A DNA stretch of 64,000 nt, from positions 930,001 to 994,000 of the forward strand of contig NZ_FODC01000003.1 in NCBI RefSeq assembly GCF_900110275.1. The letters are read 5' to 3'. The translations under genes were made by a program, and so were the position numbers. Within the stretch, counting starts at the first letter, position 1. Each line of letters begins with the position of its first letter. This stretch comes from Duganella sp. CF517. Its GTDB lineage: Bacteria > Pseudomonadota > Gammaproteobacteria > Burkholderiales > Burkholderiaceae_D. The notes beneath the pieces are model-generated. The model worked only from the letters and a program-made list of their open reading frames with translations, did no database searches and was not told where the DNA came from. Below, in pieces: positions 56,503-64,000 of this stretch.

Positions 56503-57674
56503 ACAAAAAAGCCGCCCAAGCCCTGTCGACGCGCGTGATCCACGCCGGCCAGTCGCCCGATCCGTCGACCGGCGCCATCATGCCGCCGATTTACGCCACC
56601 TCCACCTACGTGCAGCAGAGCCCGGGCGTGCACAAGGGGCTGGACTACGGCCGCTCGCACAATCCCACGCGCTGGGCGTTGGAGCGCTGCGTCGCCGACC
56701 TGGAAAGCGGCGCGCAGGCGTTCGCCTTCGCCTCCGGCCTGGCGGCGATATCGACGGTGCTGGAGCTGGCCGACGCCGGCTCGCACATCATCGCCGGCGA
56801 CGACATGTACGGCGGCACCTACCGCCTGTTCGAACGGGTGCGCCGCCGCAGCGCCGGCCACGATTTCACCTACGTCGACCTGACCAACCCGGAAAACCTG
56901 CTGGCCGCGATCAAGCCGCAGACCAAAATGGTCTGGGTCGAAACGCCGACCAATCCGATGCTCAAGCTGGCCGACCTCGAAGCCATCGCCGCCATCTGCC
57001 GCGAGCGCGGCATCATCGCCGTGGCCGACAACACCTTCGCCAGCCCGCTGGTGCAACGCCCGCTGGAACACGGCTTCGACATCGTCGTCCATTCGGCCAC
57101 CAAATACCTGAACGGCCACTCCGACGTCATCGGCGGCATCGCCATCGTCGGCGCCGAGGCGCACCAGCAGGCATGGCGCGAACAGTTGGGATTCCTGCAA
57201 AACTCGGTCGGCGCCATTGCCGGGCCGTTCGACAGCTTTTTAACGCTGCGTGGCGTCAAAACGCTGGCGATCCGCATGGAACGCCACTGCCGCAGCGCGC
57301 TGGAGCTGGCGCGCTGGATGGAACAGCAGCCGGAAATCCGCCGCGTCTACTACCCCGGGCTGGAATCGCACCCGCAGCACGCGCTGGCCAAGCGCCAGAT
57401 GGAGGGCTTCGGCGGCATCATCTCGATCGACTTGAACACCGACCTGGCCGGCGCGCGCCGCTTCCTCGAGCATTGCGAGGTGTTCGCGCTGGCCGAAAGC
57501 CTGGGCGGCGTCGAGAGCCTGATCGAGCATCCGGCGTTGATGACGCATGCCACCATCCCGCCGGCGCAGCGCGCGCTGTTGGGAATTGGCGACGGTCTGA
57601 TACGGCTGTCGGTCGGAATCGAAGATATAGAGGATTTAAGGGCCGATATTCGCGGTTCGCTCGACGCGATTTAG
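56499..57674 (+). CDS. Cystathionine gamma-lyase/synthase family enzyme
   Basis: A 391-residue PLP enzyme. The start is TTG at 56499, which overlaps the previous stop and has AAGGA seven bases upstream. The PLP Lys is Lys202 in SATKYLNGHSD. Motifs YGRSHNPTR and EHPALMTHA fit the gamma-lyase branch. With cystathionine beta-synthase next to it, the pair converts homocysteine to cysteine. The TTG start may keep its level below that of the synthase. It could also catalyse the synthase reaction. Confidence 0.9.
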   Translation: MNKKAAQALSTRVIHAGQSPDPSTGAIMPPIYATSTYVQQSPGVHKGLDYGRSHNPTRWALERCVADLESGAQAFAFASGLAAISTVLELADAGSHIIAGDDMYGGTYRLFERVRRRSAGHDFTYVDLTNPENLLAAIKPQTKMVWVETPTNPMLKLADLEAIAAICRERGIIAVADNTFASPLVQRPLEHGFDIVVHSATKYLNGHSDVIGGIAIVGAEAHQQAWREQLGFLQNSVGAIAGPFDSFLTLRGVKTLAIRMERHCRSALELARWMEQQPEIRRVYYPGLESHPQHALAKRQMEGFGGIISIDLNTDLAGARRFLEHCEVFALAESLGGVESLIEHPALMTHATIPPAQRALLGIGDGLIRLSVGIEDIEDLRADIRGSLDAI

Positions 57675-57724
57675 GTGCTAGTATCGGCAACGTGAACAAT
57701 CATGCCTGAAACCAGATCGCAACC

Positions 57725-58090
57725 ATGTTGGAATTCGTCTTCATCCTGATCGGCGTCGTCGTCATCGCCTGTGTCTATTCGATAGGCGTCGCCAGCGCCA
57801 GGCCTATCCCGGGCAGCGGCTTTTACAAAGTCTCCAGGGATGGCCGCGTGATGGTCGCCGGCGGCACCAAAGTCAACGTGCTGCGCCCGGTGATCTATCC
57901 GGAAGGGCTGAAGGTCAAACTGCGCGGCGGCAGCCGCGTGGGCGAGTTCTGGGTCCATGAACTGGTGGCCGAAGCCTATCTGCCCAATCCCGGGCGGCTG
58001 ACCGGCGTGCGCCACAAGGACGGCAACGTCCGCAACAACACGATCGCCAACCTGGAATGGGTCCAGCAGGAGCAGGCCATCGTCAGCTAG
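57725..58090 (+). CDS. Membrane-anchored HNH/NUMOD4-like protein
   Basis: A 121-residue protein. Residues 3-24 form a membrane helix. Then comes a NUMOD4-like segment (FYKVSRDGRVMV, VHELVAEAYLPNP) and an HNH_3-like end (RHKDGNVRNNTIANLEW). These modules normally belong to homing or phage HNH nucleases, which are soluble. The His-x-DG-x-NN-NLEW core is kept. It may be a domesticated nuclease at the membrane or a DNA-binding remnant. It has its own short upstream region and no obvious partner. Confidence 0.6.
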   Translation: MLEFVFILIGVVVIACVYSIGVASARPIPGSGFYKVSRDGRVMVAGGTKVNVLRPVIYPEGLKVKLRGGSRVGEFWVHELVAEAYLPNPGRLTGVRHKDGNVRNNTIANLEWVQQEQAIVS

Positions 58091-58101
58091 CCGCCTGCCG
58101 G

Positions 58102-59280
58102 CTAGTCCGCGCCGAAATCGACGACCGCGCCATCGAGCGGATACTCGCGCGTCCGCACTTCCCACTTGCCCTCGCCCACCCGCATGCGGAAGCGGTCGAT
58201 CAGATAGGGCAAGCCTTCGCCGTCGAGGATATCCGTGCCGGTGGTCACCTGGAAGTGCAAATGCGGCACCCGCGCGTCGCCCGAATTGCCGACACGCGCG
58301 ATCAACTGCCCTTTGCGGACCCTGGAGCCCGTCTTGACCAACACGCTCCCCGGCTGCAGATGCGCATACTGCGCGTACTGTCCGTTCCCCAGATCGACGA
58401 CGACGAAATTGCCGGCGAGGTTATCCATCGTCATCGGCACGGCCGGGGTGAAACCGTCCTTGGTGCGCGGGATATTATCCGGCATGCCATTTCTGGCGCC
58501 GACCACCCACCCGCCGGCCACGGCGATGACGTCGCGGCCATACGCATGGTAGGCGCGGACGTCACGCGCGTCGCCGCGGTAGATCTCCCCGTCCCGGTAG
58601 ATCTTCCAGTCCAAGGCATAGCGGCGTGCATTCCGCGCCAGGCCGCCGGCGACAAACACACCCTTGCGATGATGCGAATGAAGGCTCGGACCATTGTCGG
58701 CAGTCCAATCCGATCCGGTCAACGGGGGGCCCAGCACCTGCAGCCTGGTCGAACGCGTTGCGATCGCCGGACCGTCGGCGAAGGCGCCATCGAGCAGCAC
58801 GCGGTGGCGCAGCTTCGCCGGCGCCGCCGTCTTGTCGAACGCAAGGCACAGCGAAACGATCGCCCCCTGCCCGGCGCCCAGCCGCGTGGCTCCGCCTTGC
58901 GGCTCGCCGCCGACCATCCGCAGACGCTCCTTCACTCGCGCCTCGTCCAGCACCGACACGACCCGCATTTTGTCGTCGTCGGCATTCAGAATCTCGACCC
59001 CACGCACCGTCATGGCTTCGTCGGAGAAGTTGCTCAGATACAGTTCGTAGAGCAGATAGTCGCGTCCGGCGGCGGCAAACAGCGTCGGCGCCGCTGGCGT
59101 GCGCACTTCGAGCTGGGTCGGCGGGAACGGCAAAACGCGCGCCTCGGCGGTGGAACCGCCCGTGCCCTTGGCGATTACGTCACATCCTTGCGGCGCGGGG
59201 AAATCGGCCGCCGTTTGCGCCCGGGCCGACAAGCCCGCCAAGGCGCTCAAAACCACCACCTGCATCGCACGAATTAACAT
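58102..59280 (-). CDS. M23 family metallopeptidase
   Basis: A 392-residue exported protein. The ATG at 59280 has AAGG six bases upstream; a longer TTG-started frame is rejected. The signal peptide ends SARAQ. The N-terminal 190 residues form a beta-rich domain. The C-terminal LytM/M23 domain has the His/Asp ligands in HHRKGVF and YALDWK and the second motif PHLHFQV. It may cut peptidoglycan or be a cell-wall-binding factor. It is divergent from phoX, with an inverted repeat in its leader. Confidence 0.78.
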   Translation of the reverse strand: MLIRAMQVVVLSALAGLSARAQTAADFPAPQGCDVIAKGTGGSTAEARVLPFPPTQLEVRTPAAPTLFAAAGRDYLLYELYLSNFSDEAMTVRGVEILNADDDKMRVVSVLDEARVKERLRMVGGEPQGGATRLGAGQGAIVSLCLAFDKTAAPAKLRHRVLLDGAFADGPAIATRSTRLQVLGPPLTGSDWTADNGPSLHSHHRKGVFVAGGLARNARRYALDWKIYRDGEIYRGDARDVRAYHAYGRDVIAVAGGWVVGARNGMPDNIPRTKDGFTPAVPMTMDNLAGNFVVVDLGNGQYAQYAHLQPGSVLVKTGSRVRKGQLIARVGNSGDARVPHLHFQVTTGTDILDGEGLPYLIDRFRMRVGEGKWEVRTREYPLDGAVVDFGAD

Positions 59281-59288
59281 TTTCGCCT

Positions 59289-59320
59289 TAATGACTAAAA
59301 AATACGATCTTAAGTCATTA
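59289..59320. repeat. Inverted repeat in the M23/phoX intergenic region
   Basis: TAATGACT (59289-59296) and AGTCATTA (59313-59320) with a 16-base spacer. It may be an operator or leader hairpin of the M23 gene. Confidence 0.4.
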
Positions 59321-59369
59321 CCTTTAGACAAGCATTATTAATTTCGGTGCTAGAACGCAAACCAACCGA

Positions 59370-59409
59370 CTGTCACTATTTTGTCATCACCTTGTCATGG
59401 TCACGTCAT
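59370..59409 (+). promoter_or_regulatory. Pho box with four direct repeats
   Basis: CTGTCAC, TTGTCAT, TTGTCAT and ACGTCAT occur at exact 11-base spacing (7-base repeat plus 4), the PhoB pattern. A TATCAT (59420-59425) lies at the right distance to be the -10. Phosphate starvation control of phoX is very likely. Confidence 0.88.
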
Positions 59410-59468
59410 AAAGGCTAGCTATCATGCGCTTGCCATTTTAACCATGTCAATACAGGACAACCCACCCA

Positions 59469-61730
59469 ATGAACAAGCCAAACGATCTGGTCCGCACTTC
59501 CCTCAATGCGGATGATATCGAGAGCCACGCCTCGCCGAGCGAACACTTCAACACGATCCTGGCCGCGCGCATGAGCCGCCGCAACATGCTGCGCGGCGGC
59601 GCCGTCACGGCCGCCACGGCGATCATGGGATCGATGGGCCTGAGCGCCTGCGGCGGCAGCGACAATGTCGGCCCGGCCGTCACGCCAACGCCTACGCCTA
59701 CGCCACCGCCGGTCGCGACCGAAAAACTGCTGGCCTTCGCCGCCGTGCCGAAAAGCCTGGCCGACCAGGTATCGGTCCCCGCCGGCTACACCGCCACCGC
59801 GATCTACGCGCTGGGCGACTCGCTGCGCGCCGCCACCCCGGCCTACAAAAACGACGGCACCGACAGCGACTTCGAAAACCGCGCCGGCGATCACCACGAC
59901 GGCATGGAATACTTCGGCCTGTCCGCGACGGGCACGCCGCTGGCCTCCGGCGCCGACCGCGGCATCCTGGCGATGAACCACGAAGCGACCACCGACGAAA
60001 AACTGTCCTCACACTTCCTGCACGTGAACGGCGGCACCACCTCGCTGCCGCGTCCCGCCGCCGAAGTGGACAAGGAAGTGGCCGTCCACGGCTTGAGCGT
60101 CGTCGAAGTCAAAAAGACCGGCACCACCTGGGCCACCGTCAACGACTCGGCGTTCAACCGCCGCGTCACCCCGCTGAGCGACATCGAGATCTCCGGCCCG
60201 GTGCGCGGCAACGCGCTGGTGGTGACCAAGTACTCGCCGACCGGCACCAAAATGCGCGGTACGCTGAACAACTGCGGCACCGGCAAATCGCCATGGGGCA
60301 CCTACCTGAGCGGCGAGGAAAACTGGGCCGGCTACTTCGCGCGCGGCGCCGCCGACGATGCCGCCCGTGGCGACAAATCGGTCGTCGCGCTGAAGCGCTA
60401 TGGCCGCAACCAGGGCTCCACCTCGCGCCACGGCTGGGAAACCGGCGGCACCGACGACAAGTACGCGCGCTGGGACATCAGCAAAAAAGGCGCGTCGGCC
60501 GACGGCAGCGACGACTACCGCAATGAATTGAACGGCATGGGCTACATCGTCGAGATGGACGCCTACGACAAGACCAAGGTTATCCGCAAGCGCACGGCGC
60601 TGGGGCGCTACGCGCACGAAAGCGCCGCCTTCAGCGTGCCGGCCGTCGGCCAGCAGCTGGCCGTCTACATGGGCGACGACTCGCGCAACGAATACATCTA
60701 CAAGTTCGTCTCCAACGCCACCTGGCTGGCGGCGGACGCCAACCCGACCGACCGCATGGCGACCGGCGACAAATACCTCGACTCGGGCAAACTGTATGTG
60801 GCCAAGCTGGCCGCCGACGGCACCGGCCAGTGGATCGAACTGTCGATGTCGAACGCGCTGATCCAGGCTTACACCGCCTACAAGTTCGCCGACCTGGCCG
60901 ACATCATGGTCAACACGCGCCTGGCGGCGGACGCCGTCGGCGCCACCAAAATGGACCGTCCGGAATGGTGCTCGGTCAACCCGGCCAATGGCGAGATCTA
61001 TTACACGCTGACGAACAACTCGAACCGCACCGTCAATCCGACCGGTTCGTCGCAGCTGGCCCCGGACAGCGCCAACCCGCGCGCCTACACCGACATGAAA
61101 GGCACCAGCGCGCAAAACGGCAATCCGAACGGCCATATCATCCGCTTCAAGGAAGGCACCGGCGCGGCGGCGGCCACCAGCTTCACGTGGGACGTGTACC
61201 TGTTCGGCGCCGAGAGCGGCGCCGACAGCAGCAAGATCAACCTGTCGAGCCTCACCGCCGACCAGGACTTCTCCAGCCCCGACGGCCTGGCGTTCAGCCC
61301 ATACACCGGCATCTGCTGGATCCAGACCGACGACGGCGCCTACACCGATGTCACCAACTGCATGATGCTGGCGGCGATACCGGGCAAGGTCGGCGACGGC
61401 GCCAAGTCCACGCTGAACTACACCACCACCGCCGGCGGCAGCCTGGCCGTGGACACCTTCATCGGCAAAAAGCCGACCGCCGATACGCTCAAGCGCTTCC
61501 TGGTCGGCCCCGCGGGCTCGGAAATCACCGGCATCACCGAAACGCCGGACGGCAAGACGATGTTCATCAACATCCAGCATCCGGGTGAAACCACGTCGGT
61601 GGCGAACATCAACGATCCGACCAAATACACCAGCCAGTGGCCGTCGAACGCCGGTTACGGCGCCGGCAAGCGTCCACGCTCGGCCACCATCGTCATCACC
61701 AAAAACGATGGCGGTCGTATCGGCAGCTGA
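59469..61730 (+). CDS. phoX: PhoX-family alkaline phosphatase (Tat-exported)
   Basis: A 753-residue phosphatase. The N-terminus has a Tat signal (SRRNMLRGG) followed by a lipoprotein-like SAC and a Pro/Thr linker (about 70-85). The body has PhoX features: DRGILAMNHE, TYLSGEENWAGYF, ARWDISKKG, GRYAHESAAF and DRPEWCSVNPANGEIYYTLTN. PhoX enzymes use calcium and iron to release phosphate from organic esters outside the cytoplasm. Its Pho box ties it to phosphate starvation. A strong terminator follows. Confidence 0.95.
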   Translation: MNKPNDLVRTSLNADDIESHASPSEHFNTILAARMSRRNMLRGGAVTAATAIMGSMGLSACGGSDNVGPAVTPTPTPTPPPVATEKLLAFAAVPKSLADQVSVPAGYTATAIYALGDSLRAATPAYKNDGTDSDFENRAGDHHDGMEYFGLSATGTPLASGADRGILAMNHEATTDEKLSSHFLHVNGGTTSLPRPAAEVDKEVAVHGLSVVEVKKTGTTWATVNDSAFNRRVTPLSDIEISGPVRGNALVVTKYSPTGTKMRGTLNNCGTGKSPWGTYLSGEENWAGYFARGAADDAARGDKSVVALKRYGRNQGSTSRHGWETGGTDDKYARWDISKKGASADGSDDYRNELNGMGYIVEMDAYDKTKVIRKRTALGRYAHESAAFSVPAVGQQLAVYMGDDSRNEYIYKFVSNATWLAADANPTDRMATGDKYLDSGKLYVAKLAADGTGQWIELSMSNALIQAYTAYKFADLADIMVNTRLAADAVGATKMDRPEWCSVNPANGEIYYTLTNNSNRTVNPTGSSQLAPDSANPRAYTDMKGTSAQNGNPNGHIIRFKEGTGAAAATSFTWDVYLFGAESGADSSKINLSSLTADQDFSSPDGLAFSPYTGICWIQTDDGAYTDVTNCMMLAAIPGKVGDGAKSTLNYTTTAGGSLAVDTFIGKKPTADTLKRFLVGPAGSEITGITETPDGKTMFINIQHPGETTSVANINDPTKYTSQWPSNAGYGAGKRPRSATIVITKNDGGRIGS

Positions 61731-61751
61731 TGCTGATCTGAAGTGAAAACG

Positions 61752-61786
61752 GCCCGGTCGTGTAGCGCGACCGGGCGGTTTTTTTT
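61752..61786 (+). terminator. Rho-independent terminator of phoX
   Basis: A 9-bp GC-rich stem (61752-61760 with 61768-61776), 7-base loop, then GG and eight T residues. It also separates phoX from the opposing acylase gene. Confidence 0.9.
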
Positions 61787-61804
61787 GGGAGCATGGATGC
61801 CTTT

Positions 61805-64000
61805 TCAGTCACCGGGACGATAACGGCGTTCGAGGTTTTTCTCCACATCGCTCCTGTAGAACAAGACATCCTTCAATTCCCCGCGTGCGTACATCTGCGC
61901 CTGGTCGGCGAAATGCGGCGACGCCGGATCGCCGCTTTGCCCTCCAGCCAGCACGCTGCGCGCCGTGATGCGCGGCCCGAACTCCACCGCCGCCACGAAG
62001 CTGTTGCCACGCTCGCCGTAGATCTTCTTCGTGATCTGCTTCGACGTCATGCCGTACGCCGCCAGCGATCCCCAGTTGGCCGACGCGAACGCCACCGGCA
62101 AACTCGGTTTGCTGTCGTCGAACAGTTGCACGATATCTCCCGTCAGGCGCTGGAAGCGATTGATCTCGCCCCACGGCGTTTGCCACGCGCCGAAATCGGC
62201 GGTCAGCTTGGCTGACGCGCGTTCGAGCGCCTCCAGCCGCTGGCGCGGCGTCAGCGCCGCCTGGATGTAATCGAGCACCAGCACCTCCGTGCTCTTGGCG
62301 ACAGGCCCGTACGTCGCGGTCAAATCCTGCACCCAGTAGATCGCCAGCGATGTCGGCGTCGACTCCAGCGAGTAGCGCAGGTCCCAGCCGCGCAGCGCGG
62401 CGATCTGCGGCGCCAGCGCTGCCTTCAGCGCGTCATCGGCCGGCAGTTCGTCGTAGGCGACGAACAACTGCGGCAACAGCGGTTCGAAGGCCGTCAGTTG
62501 CGTGTCGTAGGCGGCATCGATCAAGCTGGCGATGGTGAAGTCCTTTTTGTTCTCCAGTACCCGCACCGCGTGGATGCCGCGCGGGTTCTCGGGATTCATC
62601 GACATGTAAGCCGGATAGTCCCTGGCCTTCGGGCTATACGGACCGGCCGCGGTGTAAGGCCAGTTGTTGGTGTTCTGTATCCAGCCGTTCTTTGGGTTGA
62701 ACAGCGAAATGGTCTCCTTGACGGTGTGCAGTCCCCGCCACTCGGTGGCCGGATCGCTGCCGTCGACCGGATGCTTCCAGTCGAACTTCGGATCGCGCCT
62801 GGGGATGAAGTTCCCGTGGAAGTAGGCGATATTGCCGTCCGCGTCGGCGTACACGGTATTGTTGGACGAATTGGTGCGCAGCTCCATCGACTTGTAAAAG
62901 TCCCTGTAGTTGCGCGCCTTGGTGCGGATGAACGATTGCGTGAGGGCCTTGAGCGGCTCGTTCATCAAGCGCACGGAAATCCATCTGCCGTCCTTGGCGC
63001 ACACGATCGGGCCGTGGTGGCTGTAGTAGACCTTGACCACCTTGCTGGCCATGCCGTCACTGGTTTTGTAAGGCAGCGTGATGTCGACCGCCTTCAGCGC
63101 GCGCTGTTCGGCGCCGTACTGGTAAAAGAAGCGGCCATCTTTTTCGATGATCGTTTCCAGGTACTCGTCGATCACGTCGCCGCCGCCGGACGTGTGCATC
63201 CAGCCCACCCGGTCGTTGAAGCCCTGGTAGACGAAGAACTGGCCCCAGGTGACGGCGCCATAGGCATTCAGTCCCTGCCGGCTTTGCACCTGCACCTCGG
63301 GACGGAAGTAGAACGACGTGTGCGGATTTATCAGCAGCAGCGCGCGGCCGTTTTTGGTCAGTGCCGGAGCGATGGCGAAACCGTTCGATCCGCCCGGCTC
63401 CTTATCCAGGTCGCTGCCCTGCTCCATCGACGCCGACGACAGCAGCACGGGCGGCGCCAGAGGAAACCTGGCGCCGCTCGCGTACAAGGCCTCAAGCTGC
63501 TTCAGGTCGATGGTTTCGATGTCGCCACCGATGCTGCCCTCGCTGAAGCTGAGCGCCATCCATGGCTCGAAGCGCGTGATCAGCGCCGGCGTCACCTCCG
63601 GATGCGTGGCCAGGTAATAATTCAAGCCGTCGGCGAAGGCCACCATCAGCTTTTTCAACCACGCCGGGCTTTGCTTGTACTGCGCTTGCAAATCGGCCGG
63701 GTCGATGAAAAGCTTCATGCGCAGGTCGCGATACAGCTCGGCCTCGCCCTCCACTTCAGCCAGGCGTCCCATGGCGTTGATGTAATTGCGTTCGACGCGG
63801 CGGAAATCGTCCTCCGCCTGCGCGTACATCAAGCCAAACACCGCGTCGGCGTCGGTCTTGCCGTAGACGTGGGGGATGCCCCAGTTGTCGCGCAGGATGG
63901 TGACGCGCTGCGCCTGCGCCTTCAGGCGCTTGGCCTCCACCGCCGGCATCTCGCGCGCCGGTAAAGATACCGGCGTTGGCGCCGCCGCCGCCGCCATCGA
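61805..64000 (-). CDS. Penicillin-acylase-family N-terminal nucleophile hydrolase (5' partial)
   Basis: At least 731 residues; the frame is open at the right window edge, where a Met at 63997 is followed by Ala/Pro-rich sequence, so the signal peptide is probably beyond the edge. The enzyme family is self-cleaving. The alpha chain contains DNWGIPHVYG, and the new N-terminal Ser lies in EPGGSNGFAI. Later motifs (NPHTSFYFRPE, GFNDRVGWMHTS) fit the penicillin/homoserine-lactone acylase family. It may cut acyl amides, including quorum signals; the exact substrate is unknown. Confidence 0.88.
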   Translation of the reverse strand, partial: SMAAAAAPTPVSLPAREMPAVEAKRLKAQAQRVTILRDNWGIPHVYGKTDADAVFGLMYAQAEDDFRRVERNYINAMGRLAEVEGEAELYRDLRMKLFIDPADLQAQYKQSPAWLKKLMVAFADGLNYYLATHPEVTPALITRFEPWMALSFSEGSIGGDIETIDLKQLEALYASGARFPLAPPVLLSSASMEQGSDLDKEPGGSNGFAIAPALTKNGRALLLINPHTSFYFRPEVQVQSRQGLNAYGAVTWGQFFVYQGFNDRVGWMHTSGGGDVIDEYLETIIEKDGRFFYQYGAEQRALKAVDITLPYKTSDGMASKVVKVYYSHHGPIVCAKDGRWISVRLMNEPLKALTQSFIRTKARNYRDFYKSMELRTNSSNNTVYADADGNIAYFHGNFIPRRDPKFDWKHPVDGSDPATEWRGLHTVKETISLFNPKNGWIQNTNNWPYTAAGPYSPKARDYPAYMSMNPENPRGIHAVRVLENKKDFTIASLIDAAYDTQLTAFEPLLPQLFVAYDELPADDALKAALAPQIAALRGWDLRYSLESTPTSLAIYWVQDLTATYGPVAKSTEVLVLDYIQAALTPRQRLEALERASAKLTADFGAWQTPWGEINRFQRLTGDIVQLFDDSKPSLPVAFASANWGSLAAYGMTSKQITKKIYGERGNSFVAAVEFGPRITARSVLAGGQSGDPASPHFADQAQMYARGELKDVLFYRSDVEKNLERRYRPGD

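Overview
The window is GC-rich DNA with dense, often 4-bp-overlapping (ATGA) genes. It looks like a chromosomal segment of a free-living betaproteobacterium. The MSHA-type pilus locus, the secreted beta-glucanase, the many sensory genes and the codon bias suggest the Oxalobacteraceae (Massilia/Duganella/Telluria-like). That placement is inference; no rRNA or tRNA gene is present to fix it.

Layout. (1) 2-13938: an MSHA-like type IV pilus assembly locus: AAA ATPase, secretin MshL, MshN, motor ATPase MshE, platform MshG, a PilM/PilN-like fusion, MshJ- and MshK-like proteins, two minor-pilin-like genes, an ABC-2 permease, a TPR-like protein and a pilin. (2) 14058-20645: a hybrid histidine kinase overlapping a REC-GGDEF diguanylate cyclase, then an OmpA-like protein. 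(3) 20699-22376: a small AT-richer islet with a lipoprotein, a cupin and a membrane protein. (4) 22436-26377: an esterase and two acyl-CoA dehydrogenases in one operon, followed by an HxlR regulator that diverges from an MFS pump. (5) 27696-30015: an inverted-repeat cluster and a secreted GH16 glucanase with its own promoter and a LacI-type operator. (6) 30119-32869: two small genes and an NHL-propeller/M23 fusion. (7) 32949-39385: a lipid-metabolism module resembling E. coli ynbABCD, with an added SDR and a patatin-like protein whose catalytic residues appear substituted. (8) 39421-44363: a candidate CU-rich small RNA, the protease Prc and a chemoreceptor. (9) 44512-46991: a stand-alone ketoacyl synthase divergent from an AraC regulator. 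(10) 47022-51267: a TonB-dependent receptor under a palindrome-controlled promoter, then DUF2946, SCO and PCuAC copper genes and an M50-like protein. (11) 51523-58090: a sugar-acid MFS transporter, a DUF1624 membrane protein, thymidine kinase, a transsulfuration pair and a membrane-anchored HNH-like protein. (12) 58102-64000: an M23 peptidase, PhoX behind a four-repeat Pho box, and a penicillin-acylase-family enzyme cut by the window end.

How it works together. The pilus locus sits next to a c-di-GMP enzyme, and the MshE motor carries the tandem N-terminal motif known for c-di-GMP binding, so surface attachment is plausibly tuned locally. The ynb-like block combines CDP-diacylglycerol synthesis, head-group transfer, phosphatase and hydrolase/methyltransferase activities in two convergent transcription units. 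It is the strongest candidate here for an under-described pathway. Function calls rest on motifs read by eye; no database search was run.
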